Shown: positions 1 to 11,992, counted from the stretch's first letter. The stretch: 64,000 nucleotides of DNA from Dolomedes plantarius (GCA_907164885.2 OU015490.1:17610440-17674439); one strand, 5' to 3'. The notes: generated by a model from the sequence alone, not told the origin. Numbers and translations are program-made.

Positions 1-334
1 ATTAAATATGTGAGTCGTGGTGAATTAATTTAGTAGTAATGAAGTTGTGAGTAATGTGTAAATGAAGGATGAAATATTTAGTAAGATTGTATCATATTAT
101 TTATGTGTTAATAATCAATAAATCAATTTGTCAGTGTAAACCAGAGTTGTTTCCATCATTTGGGAATCACAATTAATCAATGTACTAACCACAATCTTAA
201 GCAATGAATTCAAAATCATAATTATTATTAATAGTATAATTATAATATAATCACCCCAATAAACAAATAAACTTTTTCACCGCCACAGTTTAAATGTAGG
301 TCAAAGTACTTCCGGTCATTTACAACGCTGTCCC
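1..334. other. AT-rich flank upstream of gypsy element 1
   Basis: No coding potential or recognisable 5' LTR is visible here. The candidate 3' LTR downstream (4402-4642) has no matching copy in this stretch, so the 5' end of the element is either outside the window or lost. Confidence 0.4.
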
Positions 335-1678
335 ATGCATCAGCCAAACATCCAGAATAAACAACTGTGGCTTGACACCTCTCCTAGTAGAAATGATGTT
401 TTCATAAACAATAATGATTTGATTCCCGACTCTATGAGTTCAAACTTCTGGCTTTTGTTAAGAGATCTTTCAACCTCCTGTCGCCAGTTTACAGGCAATA
501 ATTTATATTCCGTCCACAATTTTTTTGCCGACGTAGAGGATAACTTTAATTTATTTCCCGCTATCAGTGATCAACAAAAATTGGTTTTTGCCAAACGCCT
601 CATTACAGGACCTGCTAAAACTTTTTTATTTTCTCAAAGAAATCTGAATACGTATGATTCATTTAAGACCGCGTTAATGAATGAATTTTCTGATAGAATC
701 ACATCCATTGAAATTCATAGACAACTCGAAAGACGTCACATGCGTGCTAATGAAAGTTTAATGCAGTATTTTATAGCGATGCGTGAAATTGCAAACCGCA
801 CTACTAATACTATTGATGAATGCTCCGTCATTCAGTATACTATACAAGGAATACAGGGTACCCTATCAGAGAAAATTATTCTTTACGGTGCAAAATCTTA
901 TACCGAATTCAAAGAAAAACTCCGAACATACGAAACCGTAGTTAGTCAAAAGAACACAATTGGTTCGAATTTTCGACGTGTCGGCGATGGCCAAAGACGC
1001 GGCACAGAACCAAACACTTCACCCCAAAGACGTGACTCAAAATTTACTGTTGCTAGTACATCTAAATCTCATCAACGCTGTTTTAATTGTAATGCAATTG
1101 GGAATCTCTCAAAGACGTGCCCTAGTCGTTATCTTGGCCCTCGTAGCCTTTCTTGTAATTTATTTGGACATAAGTCCGTGGACTGCCGCCGTATTCCTGA
1201 AATTGAAAGCTCCGCGACGCATGACGATGTCAACACGGTGCATGCTATTACTTCTCCCACTAATATATGCAAAACGGTTGTTATTTTTGATAATACATTT
1301 TCGGGATTAGTGGATACTGGCAGTCATTCGACACTTCTTAAACATTCCGCGTGGATTAAACTAGGATCACCATCGTTGACGAATAGCACTACAATGCTAA
1401 CTGGTTTCGGTTATTCAAAAACTAAAGTCATTGGTTCTTTTGCTTCCGAAATTAAAATAGATGATCAAATTTTTCCAGTGAATATCTCCGTTGTTCCAAA
1501 CAATTGTATGACTTTCGATCTCATACTAGGTTGCGATGTAATCCAACAGGCGAATTTAACTATTACACCTGACGGTGCTATGTTTTCAAAAATTTCAAAA
1601 CCTGATAATCCTGCCCGACATGACGATTTTGTAATGACAATTTCAGCCGACCCTCCTTCTCTCTTCCCCCTACGCTAG
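335..1678 (+). pseudogene. Gypsy Gag-protease polyprotein, 3'-truncated
   Basis: A 447-codon frame. Residues about 30-210 are a retrotransposon Gag capsid, resembling the Gag of the ORF at 22103-25414 around the ITGPAKTF and EFSDRI segments. Two zinc knuckles follow at about 249-287. Both are damaged: the first has GNLSKTC where GHxxxxC is expected, and the second keeps only one of the leading cysteines. An aspartic protease follows with the catalytic LVDTGS near residue 327 and an ILGCDV segment near 400. The frame ends at LFPLR just where the linker to RT should begin, and RT continues in another frame from 1680. In a live element Gag would assemble the particle and the protease would mature it. 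Loss of knuckle residues and the missing linker suggest a relic. Confidence 0.85.
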
Positions 1679-1679
1679 T

Positions 1680-2905
1680 CAAGTCGTTGTCGTTCGTAAA
1701 AAGAATGGTCAGCCGAGAGTTTGCATAGACTATAGGCAATTAAATCGTAAGTTAGTTAAGGATCACTACCCTTTACATTTGATCGACGATATTTTGGATT
1801 GTCTCCAAAATGCCAACATATTCAGTACACTCGATTTACGAAATGGATTTTTTCACGTCCCGGTAAACGAAAAAAGTCGTCGTTACACTAGTTTCGTAAC
1901 GCATTCAGGTCAATTTCAATTCCGATATATGCCATTTGGATTAAGCTCTTGTCCTTCTGTTTTCATGCGATACATAAATGCCGTTTTTCGTGATCTTATT
2001 TCCAAAGGTATTGTACTCCCATACATGGATGATCTCATCATTCCAGCGAATAATGAGTCTGAAGCTCTTTAACGTCTGAACACTGTTTTAAATGTAGCTC
2101 GTGATTATGGACTTGACATAAACTTTAATAAGTGCCAATTTCTGTATAACAAAATTGAATTTCTAGGCCACATTGTGGAGTACGGAAAACTGTTCCCCTC
2201 CTCCTCCAAAAGTAAAGCCGTTCTTAATTATCCTGATCCCAAAAACACAAAAGATGTCCAACGTTTTTTAGGTCTTACTGGATATTTTCGTAAATTCCTT
2301 CCCTCTTATTCCACCATAGCAAAACCCCTTAGTGATCTGCTTCGTAAGGACACCCCATTTCAATGTCAGACTGATCAGAAAGCTGCATTTCAAAAATTAA
2401 AACACCTTCTTTCCCAACAGCCTGTTTTAAGTATTTTTAACCAAAACAGTCCTATTGAAATTCACACTGACTTATCAATTGATGGCTTGGGGGCAGTCCT
2501 GCTACAAAAATCCAAGGAAGATAATTGTTTCCACCCCGTCTACTACATGTCCAAGAAGACGTCTGACAACGAACGCAAATGTACAAGCTACGAACTTGAA
2601 GTTCTCGCCATTCTGGAAGCACTTAAAAAATTCCGTATCTACGTTCTTGGTTCACATTTTAAAATAGTTACTGACTGTAATGCATTTGTGAAGACCCTAA
2701 GTGAAAAAGAACTTATCTCACGTATAGCTCGATGAGCATTGTATCTTCAAGACTTTGACTACGAAATAGAACACCGTACTGGTTCAAAAATGGCTCACGT
2801 TGATGCCCTTAGTAGAAGCCCATATTGCATGATTATTCAGGACAGTGTCCTTATACAACTTCTTAAAGCACAACAGTCAGACGAGCACATTGAAACTGTA
2901 AAATA
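1680..2905 (+). pseudogene. Gypsy reverse transcriptase-RNase H with in-frame stops
   Basis: One frame runs from 1680 with stops at 2070 (TAA), 2733 (TGA, in place of the Trp of the usual ARWAL segment) and 2903. RT features include VCIDYRQLN, STLDLRNGFFHV, MPFGLSSCPS and the catalytic YMDDL at 2022-2036, then FLGLTGYFRKF of the connection. RNase H shows IEIHTD, YELEVLAILEAL and IVTDCNAF, supplying the three acidic residues; the Ala after HTD is changed to Leu. The N-terminal RT segment that should precede VVVRKKNG is deleted. The stops look like substitutions rather than indels, unlike most breaks elsewhere in the window, so this copy seems truly old. Confidence 0.85.
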
Positions 2906-2939
2906 AACTTCTTTCAACCGCACCATATGACGACTATAT

Positions 2940-4061
2940 CTTTAAAAATGATCTTCTATACAAAACCGTTCAAGGAACTGATTTACTTGTAGTGCCCGAA
3001 GGTATGCAGGCGAACATAATTCAGGCAGCTCACGAACGAGGCCACTTCGCCGTACTACGCACTCAAGAACTGTTGCAAAAAGAATTTTTTATCCCGAACT
3101 TGAAAGAAAAAATACAGCGATGCATAAATAACTGTGTCACATGCATCCTCAATAACAGAAAACGTGGCAAGTATGATGGAATGCTGCATCCCATTGAAAA
3201 AGACGACACACCCCTGCACACGTACCATATTGACCATCTAGGCCCACTTGCCAGTACATCTAAGCGTTACAAGCATATTTTTGCAGTTATTGTCTCCTTT
3301 ACTAAATTTGTGTGGTTATACCCAACCCGGTCTACAGACGCCGCTGAAGTAATCAATAGGTTGGAAACCCAAAGAGCCGTCTTCGGTAATCCGTCCCGGA
3401 TAATTTCAGACAGAGGTACCGCATTTATGTCTACTGCATTTCAAGAGTCTTGTGAAAAACACAATATACGTCACATTGCTGTTACTGCTGGACTTCCCAG
3501 ATCCAACGGTCAAGTTGAACGTCTCAACTCCGTCATCATCGCAGTACTTTCTAAACTCTCTATCGACAACCCGGAAAAATGGTATTCCCATGTTCCAGCC
3601 GCTCAACAAATCATCAACTCCACCTTCCAACGTAGTATCAATTCCACTCCATTCGAAATTCTTTTTGGGACTAAAATGCATTCTCCCCATGACACCAAAA
3701 TTGTTGATATGATCAACGAAGAAATAAAATCTACATTTCTTAAAAAAAACCTGATGATCTCCGTAAAGACGCTAAATGACAAATATGCAAGGTTCAAGAC
3801 GAAAATCGTCGTACTTATAATCTGAGACGCAAACAAGCTCACCCCTTCCAACTCGACGACCTTGTCGCAATCAAGCGTACCCAGTTTGGTCCTGGTCTCA
3901 AACTCAAACAAAAATTTCTTGGACCATATAAAATTACAAAAGTAAAAGCAAACAACACTTATGATGTTGAAAAGTGTGCATTCTTCGACGGACCAGTGAA
4001 ATCATCAACTTGTGCAGAATATCTGAAACCTTGGTCCAACACCATTGAGCATATAACTTGA
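2940..4061 (+). pseudogene. Gypsy integrase
   Basis: The main open part is 2992-3825 and the C-terminal part continues in another frame from about 3790 to a TGA at 4059-4061. The N-terminal zinc-binding H2C2 module is present (HERGH and CVTC). The catalytic core keeps D, D and E in YHIDHLGP, IISDRGTAF and NGQVERL. The C-terminal part carries the usual basic segment, LVAIKRTQFGPG and the FLGPYKI motif common to gypsy integrases. The catalytic triad survives although the gene is broken by a frameshift, so the decay seems to come from single-base changes. The product would insert the cDNA copy into chromosomal DNA. Confidence 0.85.
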
Positions 4062-4401
4062 TATTTTTCTTCAACTGAACTTACTTTGTTTTTTACAACA
4101 GACTATTCACAATTGACTCTCAAGAACTTAATTTTTTTTTCTCACGTACATAATTTTAATTTTTTTTTTCTTGTCATCACTAATATTGTTTTTTCTTTTA
4201 GTTGTTTCATGTTTGCTGTGTCCTTTTTTTTTGCCAGTTTATTTCCAGCCAACTATGGTATAGTATCACTATTTTTATATGTTCCATTTTATATTTTGAA
4301 TTTACTGATATTTTATATTTTACTGATATTTTATACTTGTATTTAACTGTGTTCTAATATTTTTGATAAAATTTTGCTGTTTATCTTAAGGCGAGGTCGC
4401 C

Positions 4402-4642
4402 TGTCCGGTCATGATGGCCGAATATGGGAAATTCAATCCCATCTCCATCTCCAAACGTTACGCGGCGCTACTGTCTATGTGACGTCAGTGCGTGTGCCCG
4501 CATGATATATTCACGCTTATCAGACGATCGCTGTACGCCGAGATGGGAAGACGTCCCTCTCGAGCTGTTTATTTTCATTTTCTAATATTTAATTAATAAA
4601 GGATGTTTATATCCAATGTTATTGTGGTCGTTGCCTCCCCAC
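4402..4642 (+). repeat. Candidate 3' LTR of gypsy element 1
   Basis: The stretch starts TGTCCGG and ends CCCCACA, follows the integrase by about 340 bases, and contains a TATA-like CATGATATATTC and a polyadenylation signal AATAAA at 4595-4600. It abuts an (AT)n tract. No partner copy is in the window, so the borders are inferred from TG...CA rules only. Confidence 0.45.
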
Positions 4643-5090
4643 ATATATATATATATATATATATATGGCAAATCTAGAGAAAGCCCAATTAACGTTATTA
4701 AAACCATTCGAGAACTTCAAGTAATTTACAGACATTCGGGGTTCAATGATTCACTAACATGACTATATTGAACTCCACGTTCGGGAACTGTTGTTGTTTT
4801 CGAAGAGCAGGGTTTCAAGGACAGTCGCATCACGCTGCCCCAAGATTTATTATTCGTACGCGCTTTTAGTTCTCAGTGGAATCACGTGGTCTGATTCATA
4901 CCATCACGCGCTTTTTTGGAGAGCTCTCCGCTTCTGGGGGTTCAATAGGTAAATACACGACTTGGATTTCCGAGAGCGATAGGGCGCGCGTTTTTCCCGC
5001 TGTAGGGGATCAGTCAAAATTGACGCACCGGACTGGTTAATTAATATTTTAATAAACGCCGCGACATCGAGCTATGCAGTTTCTGTAATA
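4643..5090. other. Intergenic DNA, no gene seen
   Basis: A short (AT)n tract is followed by about 430 bases of moderately GC-balanced DNA. I see no ORF, RNA gene or repeat I recognise. Confidence 0.4.
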
Positions 5091-5517
5091 TGAGTCTTTA
5101 TTTTTACCATGTTTTTTTATTAAATTGCCTTCTTGTTTGTTTGTGTGTTTGTCCCTAACAAATCTTGCAATCGATTTTTAACTAACTTCCCGACTAGCTA
5201 GACATTTGAAACTTTTAGAATAGCTCGGAACACGATGACAATACATTATTTCAACACTTTTAGCCATCTTTAAGCAGAATTAAATTCATTTTCAGTTAAT
5301 TTTGTTTTGTAGACTGGTGCAGCCATCTATTGGCCGAGACGGGAACGAAAGGTTAAACTTCCAACTAACTTCATTTTCTTTCAAGTTGATGGGATAATTC
5401 ATCCAAAAAATTTTAAAAAAGTACTTATTAATACATAGAATTGCCAAGTTTATATGATTCAACAGAAAATTTAAAATCATGGTATATAAAATGTTCTTTT
5501 TATCTTGTAATTATTAT
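5091..5517 (+). repeat. Dispersed repeat R1, copy 1
   Basis: About 430 bases that recur at 62627-63064 (same strand) and in part at 63705-63935 (opposite strand). Shared landmarks are CTTGCAATCGATTTTTAACT, GACTGGTGCAGCCATCTAT, GGGATAATTCAT and GGTATATAAAATGTTC. It has no open frame longer than about 60 codons. The class is unknown; it could be a MITE, a SINE or the tail of a larger element. Confidence 0.75.
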
Positions 5518-5963
5518 GTATTTCGTCCGCACAGTGGACTTATTTACGATTATTCTGCAGCTGCGTCCGAGTCTTGTCATATGTATGTAAATATAAAGAG
5601 TGTACAAAAATGAATATCTCAACTTTGCAGGGCTATTAAAAAAAAACTAAACAAATTTCAAACCTTTTTTTTCTGGGGCTGGATCAAACTTCAGGTGTTC
5701 GTTCCACAGCTCCCAAATGGCGTTGACAAACTAAGACACGCATATCTGTAGCATTTCAAACCGTCACACAATGCATGCTGAAAAGAGTGTGGGATTAGTT
5801 ATCGTACCACCTCTATATCCCTCGTGTTACTAAAGGGCTCACATGGAACACTTATAACTGTTTCGAATTTAAAATTTCAACTGTTATTTTTGATTTCCGA
5901 TGAACAGCAAGTTTGTACTTTGTTTAGTTTTCTTTCAGTTGTCCTGCAAAGTTGTACGCACTG

Positions 5964-6000
<37 letters not shown>

Positions 6001-6255
6001 ATGCACGTAAGGTTTATTATGGGGGGGGTTAATCCATAAGGGACTTTAAAAGGGAATTTTTCTAGAGGAAATGGGAATTAAAACATTTTAACGCCAGATA
6101 ATTCGCAGGTTGAGCGCGTGGAAAAGGGAAAAATCGACCAGAAATTTGAAGGTCATTAAACTATTAATAGAATCGGATTTGATTGACAGTAAAACTCCGC
6201 CCCAGCCTAACTTTGGGTGCATACGTCACACAGGATTCTAGAAGCTTGCGTCAAA
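5518..6255. other. Intergenic DNA with short (AT)n-(GT)n tract
   Basis: A mixed (AT)n-(GT)n microsatellite lies near 5960-6000 and a run of nine G near 6020. No gene is recognised. Confidence 0.4.
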
Positions 6256-6480
6256 CACGTCTGTGAAGTTGGCCCCCCCCCCCCCGGACATTGAGATATC
6301 CAAATTTTGAAAACGGCATTCGTTTGAGCGTCGTTTGAGCGTGTTTGAGCGCCATTTGTAAAAGAGTTATGAGCATTTTATTTTTTGGCGGGAAAAACAC
6401 CTAGCCCCCCCCCCCCGACATTGAAATATTCAAATTTTGAAAACGGCATTCGTTTGAGCGTGTTTGAGCGCTATTTGTAA
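6256..6480 (+). repeat. Left arm of an inverted-repeat pair
   Basis: This arm is the reverse complement of 9355-9560. Each arm holds two units built as poly-C, GACATTGAGATAT, CAAATTTTGAAAACGGC, then GTTTGAGCG repeats, separated by AGAGTTATGAGCATTT and GGCGGGAAAAACACCTAG. The outer end reads CACGTCTGTGAAGTTG. The arms enclose about 2.9 kb that includes a Tc1 insertion. Confidence 0.75.
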
Positions 6481-7603
6481 AAGAATGCATTTGTAAAAGT
6501 GCTTTTATATGTATTTACTTTTATTATACCTATATCTGGCAATTTTCTTAAGATATCAAACCTTTTTTGAAATTTACGTGCAAAAAGTCAGTGTTTGTTT
6601 ACTTTAACGCACACAAAGACGACGTCAGGAAGAATGGTTTTCAATTATTCTTATGCCACCAAAATACATTAAAAAATATTCAAATGGCTCAGTTATATCT
6701 AAGAAGTTAAGAATTCACGTATTTAAAATACTCTTAATATATTTTATTTATCAAGGACAAGATAGCAAGTCCATTACAGGTACATTTTAGAAATTAGAAA
6801 AAAAAAGTATAGTTTAAGTGTTATTTCCGAAGTAGAGAGAACATAATTTTATATCATTTAAAATATTTTTTTTTAAATCCATAACTTTAGATTTAATACA
6901 TTAATATCAAATCCCTTTTACATTACTGAATGGAAATGAATTTGAAAAAAAAATTGCAATTAATTTAGTACATATAAATTTAAGGGAAAAAATGTAGTTC
7001 TTACTATGTTTAGATAAAATAATTCAAAATACGTTGTTGTAATGGCTCTCAAATTTTAGAAAATACAGATACGTTTATCGCATTTAAGTTCCGAATATTA
7101 TTAAACACAACAGATATGCAATTTTTTTTAGATAACAAAGTACTAACTTCAACAAAAGGATAAAGTAAGTTGTCAGTTATCGACCTGTATTCGCTTGAAT
7201 TGGAATAGGTTGAAATTTGTAAAAGCTGAACATAAGATGTATAAAATTGATATTACAGGTTTGTTTTATAATACAGACACAGGATACTTATTAGCAGCAA
7301 ATAACTGGTGATTTCCAAATGTTTAGATCGAAATTGTGATTAAATATATCTGCAATATCGCAAGTCGCGACGTGCGATATTGCAGATATCTTTAATTTAT
7401 CGGAATCCTCTGAGCAATTCCTTGAAGATTCAAAGTTTTCTGAGATTATTTCTTTTAAACTTAATTTCCTTTTCACCGACAAATCCCAATTTTTCAGTAT
7501 TAAAATCCTTAATTTCTATTGTCTGTAATGAACTCATATTAACAACATATTAACACATATTTTCAACATGTTTCACATATATATCTAACTATCTATCTAT
7601 CTA

Positions 7604-7660
<57 letters not shown>

Positions 7661-7855
7661 TTGAGTTAATTTTTATCGTTATTTAAATAGTCTATATAAA
7701 TATTATTTTAGTATGTGTAAATATTTATAAAAGTAAATATGTATAAATGTAAATATTATGAATACATATGAAATGTATTATGGAATGTAAAATTATAAAA
7801 AAAGTGTTAATAATTTTAATTGCCCAGACCAATTTATATATACATACGTACATAC

Positions 7856-7898
<43 letters not shown>

Positions 7899-8092
7899 TT
7901 TTTTCAAAAATATCCCTAAATCTGGGTTTTTCTGGTACGTTAAATCTGGGTAAGTTATAAAATAGCAAAATCCTTTGTTTAAAAAAAAATATTCTTTCAA
8001 AACCTAGGTTTTCATATTACAAACTGGGTTTGTTATATTTTTCTAGCTGAGAGACCTCTCTCTCTCTCTGTGTGTGTGTATGTATATATATA
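6481..8092. other. AT-rich DNA between inverted arms
   Basis: AT-rich sequence with (AT)n tracts near 7588-7650 and 7868-7890 and a perfect short hairpin near 7360-7390 (GATATTGCAGATAT and its complement around a CGCAAGTCGCGACGTGCG loop). No gene is recognised. Confidence 0.45.
7588..7650. repeat. (CTAT)n-(AT)n microsatellite
   Basis: A few CTAT units run into about 40 bases of perfect AT. Confidence 0.8.
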
Positions 8093-9089
8093 CACTGGTG
8101 AAATAAATTAAGAGAATTTGCATAATTCATCGAATTTCATGAAAAGAACTGAACTGAATGTAAAACCACTGCTTCTAGTCAAAAATGCAAATCTTGTACG
8201 TCAAATACGTAAGCGTACACGTGTGTGCAGGCGGAGCCAGTAGAGAAACAGGCTTTATAAGCGCGCGTAAGTTAAGACGCATTTCGTTCGCTAGCACACC
8301 TCGGCGAATTTCTTGGTGTTATTTTGCAGCAATCGGTTAATTTCAAATTGTAACAGTAAAAATGAGTAACCACCAACGTTTAGATGATGGAATGAGGTGG
8401 CGAATTGTGGGGAGGCTAGAAGCAGGCCAATCTCAAGTCCAAATTTGTAGAGAGTTCAATTTAACGCCCAGCATCGTGTGTAATTTATGGAAACAGTTCC
8501 AGGATACCGGATCCATCGATAGAAAACCTGGACAAGGTCGTCCAAGAGCCACGACGGCCAGAGAAGATCGCCATTTGTCGATTATAGAGAGGCGTAACAG
8601 GAGTGCTACAGCTTCTCAGCTCTCTCTTGACTTGTATGCAGCCACAGGAACCCGTGTATCAAGGGTGACTGTTTCCAAAAGACTTCATGACAAAGGGTTG
8701 TTTGCCAGAAGACCTGCTGTTTGCGTCCCGCTCACTTCTACGAACAGGAGAATCCGTTTATCATGGTGCAGAGAGCTTAGAGATTAGAGTATGGATCAAT
8801 GGGTGACCGTTCTTCACTGATGAGTCCCGGTTCAGCCTAAACACCGATTCTCGCCGTACGTTCATATGGAGAGAACCAGGGACCCGCTACCTACCCTCCA
8901 ATGTCCGCGAAATCGACCATTATGGCGGAGGAGGTTTAATGGTCTGGGCAGGCATCATGTTGGATGGCCGCACTGCTCTCCATGTCTTTGAAAGAGGCAC
9001 TGTGACTGGTGTGAGGTATAGGGATGAGGTCTTGGAGCCCTATAAAATTCGATAAAATATGCAACTTCTCTTAATTTATTTCACCTGTG
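8093..9089 (+). mobile_element. Internally deleted Tc1-like transposon
   Basis: The ends are inverted repeats: left CACTGGTGAAATAAATTAAG, right complement CACAGGTGAAATAAATTAAG, each flanked by TA (8091-8092 and 9090-9091), the expected Tc1/mariner target duplication. The transposase stops abruptly near 9040, just before the second catalytic Asp region, and runs straight into the right terminal repeat. Roughly the last third of the transposase is therefore missing. The element lies within the interval bounded by the inverted arms at 6256 and 9355, so it probably inserted there later. Confidence 0.85.
8362..9053 (+). pseudogene. Tc1-like transposase, C-terminally deleted
   Basis: The first 141 codons (8362-8787) give two helix-turn-helix DNA-binding domains (RLDDGMRWRIVGRLEAGQS and the GRPRATTAREDRH linker) and end at a stop. 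The catalytic region resumes after a frame change near 8810 with FTDESRFSL, supplying the first Asp, then FIWREPGTRY, GGGGLMVWAGIM and DEVLEPY. The segment with the second Asp and the Glu is gone. The start ATG has clean upstream sequence inside the element. It cannot encode a working enzyme; the copy could only move in trans. Confidence 0.85.
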
Positions 9090-9354
9090 TATACTGTTTT
9101 ATACCATAATGATTTTACAGTTTTAAACCCTCAAATCGATCTTTAGAACGCAAGTAATAATGTCATTCGACTAATAAAAAATTTTGGGAATTTTCACCAA
9201 AAAAATTGAAAGTCTACTATCAATTTTAAAAATGGTGCCCAAATGGCGCTCAATAGAATTCTGTATTTAAAATTATCCTCTATGAAATTTGGAAGGGGAA
9301 AAACTTAGTGTTTGTTCTGCAAAAAAATGAAATTATAACATCTTTGGTAGTTAA

Positions 9355-9560
9355 ACACGCTCAAACGACGCTCAAACGAATGCCGTTTTCAAAATTTCAA
9401 TATCTCAATGTCGGGGGAGCTAGGTGTTTTTCCCGCCAAAAAATGAAATGCTCATAACTCTTTTACAGATGGCGCTCAAACGAAAATTTTTGGCGCTCAA
9501 ACGAAAGCCGTTTTCAAAATTTGGATATCTCAATGTCGGGGAGACAACTTCACAGACGTG
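9355..9560 (-). repeat. Right arm of the inverted-repeat pair
   Basis: Reverse complement of the arm at 6256-6480, matching in both internal units (GTCGGGGGAGCTAGGTGTTT and AATGTCGGGGAGACAACTTC). The poly-C runs of the left arm are much shorter here. Confidence 0.75.
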
Positions 9561-10760
9561 CAACAAAGGGCTTAAACTTCAGAGATAATGTGATTCGCGA
9601 GCAGAAAAGACGTGCCGCGTTAGAAGGCAGGCATTTTGGAATAAGAGATTTAAGGAGCCTCACTACCCTTAAATCTTTAAAACATTCTATTTTTTGAAAA
9701 AAATATATGTTAAAGCATGATCATTTCTGAACAAAACAAAGCAAACCTCATGAAAATATTCCGCTTAGTTCCGGCGATATTAATATTATAAATATTTAAT
9801 TACTAATCAAGTTTATGGTTAAGAAAAATTTTAAACTCATTTTTCTCAAAATGTAATTTTGCATCATTCCGCAACTGATATCTCAAAAACTATGAAATAT
9901 AATTCTATGAAATTTTTATCACTGCATAATCCTGTTAATTTATTGCGTCTGAACTAGAATTATTGCAATCACAGAACATTTTTTAATTATTTTCAGGGGT
10001 AAATTAATTCATAAATTTAAGGAAGTTTTAAGTACATTTTGAGCAGTTTTAAAAAAAATTGAAAAAATATTTTAATGTTGAATGTTTTATGTTCAATTGT
10101 ATTTTGAATTATTTATTTTAAATATAAAACAAGAATTGTACATTTAATTGTAAAATTAATTTCATAGTTCTGCGCGCAAGCCAGTATAAAATAAAAATAC
10201 TTAAAAAACAAGGTATATCTAAAGCATTTAAAAAAAATTATTTAAAATTATTTTGAGGGTTGAAAATTTGTTTACTAAAATAAATATATCTATTTATCAT
10301 ATATATATAATTTGGAGTAAATTGGGAGTAAATTGAGTCAAAAAGTATGAAAATATGCCTTATTTCCTCGATTTAAGAGTCGTGAGTCCCCTTAAGTAAT
10401 TAAAATGGAGTCGAAGTTTTAAGTGTGAGTAATAAAGAGATGTCACAGGATAATTAGCTTGGTTATTTCCACTCATGTCAACACCCTGACTGCATAATGA
10501 AGGAAATGGACGATTATTTTGGGAGCCGACTGCAAAGTAAAAAAATAACGTAGTACAAACATCGGATATAGTACAATTATAAGAAATGGGCGTGAGAGCC
10601 AAGTCCGACATGTATGTATATATATATTCAATGCGAAAGCACTTGTCGTGAGTCATTTGTCTTTTGTTGTCCACCGAAATTTTGCTGCCTACTTTCTTAG
10701 GGGAGCATCCTTTAGGTGAGCCAGCTTGGCTCCCACAAAGGAAAACACGCAAAGGATTAA

Positions 10761-10804
<44 letters not shown>

Positions 10805-11152
10805 GTATATATATATGTGTGTGTGTGTGTACGTACATATGCACCTCTGATTTACCGACTAGAATTTTAGACGAACAAAATAAAAGTTATTTTATCTTGA
10901 GGATTTTGTGCCCGATCTCGTTCGGCCGGCGTCAACAGGTCTGCACTCACAAACACCCCCCTCGGCTGTCATCGAGAGGGTTGGGGGATCCTTCTAATAA
11001 AAGTTCTCCGACTCTCTCCCGAACAACCATGAAACTCGTACAAGACAAACAGAGGCACGATTACGACACGCACGCCGATCAAAGCACAACACAACGACCA
11101 TCTCAGAGTTACACGGACCGGCTTGAATTTCTGCGGACCCCGACACTCTCTC
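9561..11152. other. AT-rich intergenic DNA
   Basis: No gene is recognised. An (AT)n-(GT)n tract at 10765-10832 creates meaningless open frames rich in Tyr-Ile. The last 250 bases are more GC-balanced. Confidence 0.45.
10765..10832. repeat. (AT)n-(GT)n microsatellite
   Basis: Perfect AT for about 36 bases, an interruption, then AT and GT units. Confidence 0.85.
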
Positions 11153-11992
11153 CAGCGGCGTAGCGAGCATAACTGGCGCCCGGGGCACGATACCTTTGTT
11201 GCACCCCCCCCCCCCCGCAAAACATATATTAATATTGTTCCAGTCTGATCATCACCGGACTTTTCCCTCTTCGATTATATTAACTCTTTTTTATTTTTAA
11301 TCATAAAATGTTCCCAATGTAATTCAACTAACAGCTGCTGTAGTGAATTGTAGCGCAAGATTTCTATAAATAGATCATTTCCTGTATAGCGCGCATGCGC
11401 ATTGATTTTCAACTTTTCGATTCCCGCGTTAAGTAAATTTTTGTCACTTCGAAAGGGTGCTTCTTACTAAGAGCACATTCTATTTTCATTAAATGTTATT
11501 CTTAATATTAATTCTGTTAACTTTCGTTTCTTTTGCCGTTTGATTTAGAAACTTTTAACCACTGAACCTCATGTTGACTACTTCCAAATATAATATATAG
11601 GCCTTATATAGGCGTCCTTCCCCCCGAAAAACATATAATATAATATATAGATCTTATATTGGCGCCCCCCCCGAAAACATATATTAATATAATATATAGA
11701 CCTTATATTGGCACCCCCCCCCGAAAAACGTATAGTAATATAGTATATAGACCTTATATTGGCACCCCCCTCCGAAAAAGATATAGTAATGTAATATATA
11801 GACCTTATATTGGCGCCCCCCCCCCCCCCCGAAAAACATATAGTAATATAGTATATAGACCTTATATTGGCACCCCCCCCCCCGAAAAACATATAGTAAT
11901 GTAATATATAGACCTTATATTGGCGCCCCTCTGCAAGTGGCGCCCGGGGCATGATAGACCCCCTTCCCCCCCCCCCCCTCGCTACGCCACTG
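11153..11992. mobile_element. Non-autonomous hAT-like element with internal minisatellite
   Basis: The ends form an inverted repeat, CAGCGGCGTAGCGAG on the left and CAGTGGCGTAGCGAGG as the complement of the right. They are flanked by a perfect 8-bp direct repeat ACTCTCTC at 11145-11152 and 11993-12000. An 8-bp duplication with CAG-starting ends fits the hAT superfamily. A second shared block, TGGCGCCCGGGGCA, lies near 11175 and 11938 in direct orientation. No transposase is encoded. The right flank is a CT microsatellite, so the duplication could partly be chance. Confidence 0.7.
11602..11935 (+). repeat. Minisatellite, seven units of about 50-57 bp
   Basis: Units start with CCTTATATTGG at about 11602, 11652, 11701, 11752, 11803, 11860 and 11913. 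Each continues with a poly-C run of 6-17, CGAAAAACATATAGTAATAT and ATATAGA. Unit length varies mainly through the C run. Open frames on both strands here are by-products of the repeat. Confidence 0.9.

Larger units (their letters stand above)
335..4642 (+). mobile_element. Ty3/gypsy LTR retrotransposon 1, decayed
   Basis: Gag, protease, reverse transcriptase, RNase H and integrase occur in the gypsy order (integrase last), followed by a candidate 3' LTR. Pol is interrupted by in-frame stops at 2070, 2733 and 2903 and by frame changes before 1680, between 2905 and 2990, and near 3790. About 90 residues expected between protease and RT are absent. Gag is clearly homologous to that of the ORF at 22103-25414, so both belong to one lineage. 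No 5' LTR is seen. Confidence 0.9.

Noticed and set aside
8813..8830. CTGATGAGTCC resembling a hammerhead core
   Set aside because: It codes for TDESR, the first catalytic Asp motif of the Tc1 transposase; no GAAA or flanking stems are present.
11602..11935. Regular repeats as a CRISPR array
   Set aside because: Units are whole-length repeats with only the C run varying, there are no unique spacers, and the genome is eukaryotic.
11660..11952. Proline/glycine-rich frames in the minisatellite as structural protein
   Set aside because: Open frames exist on both strands and simply reflect the repeat unit.
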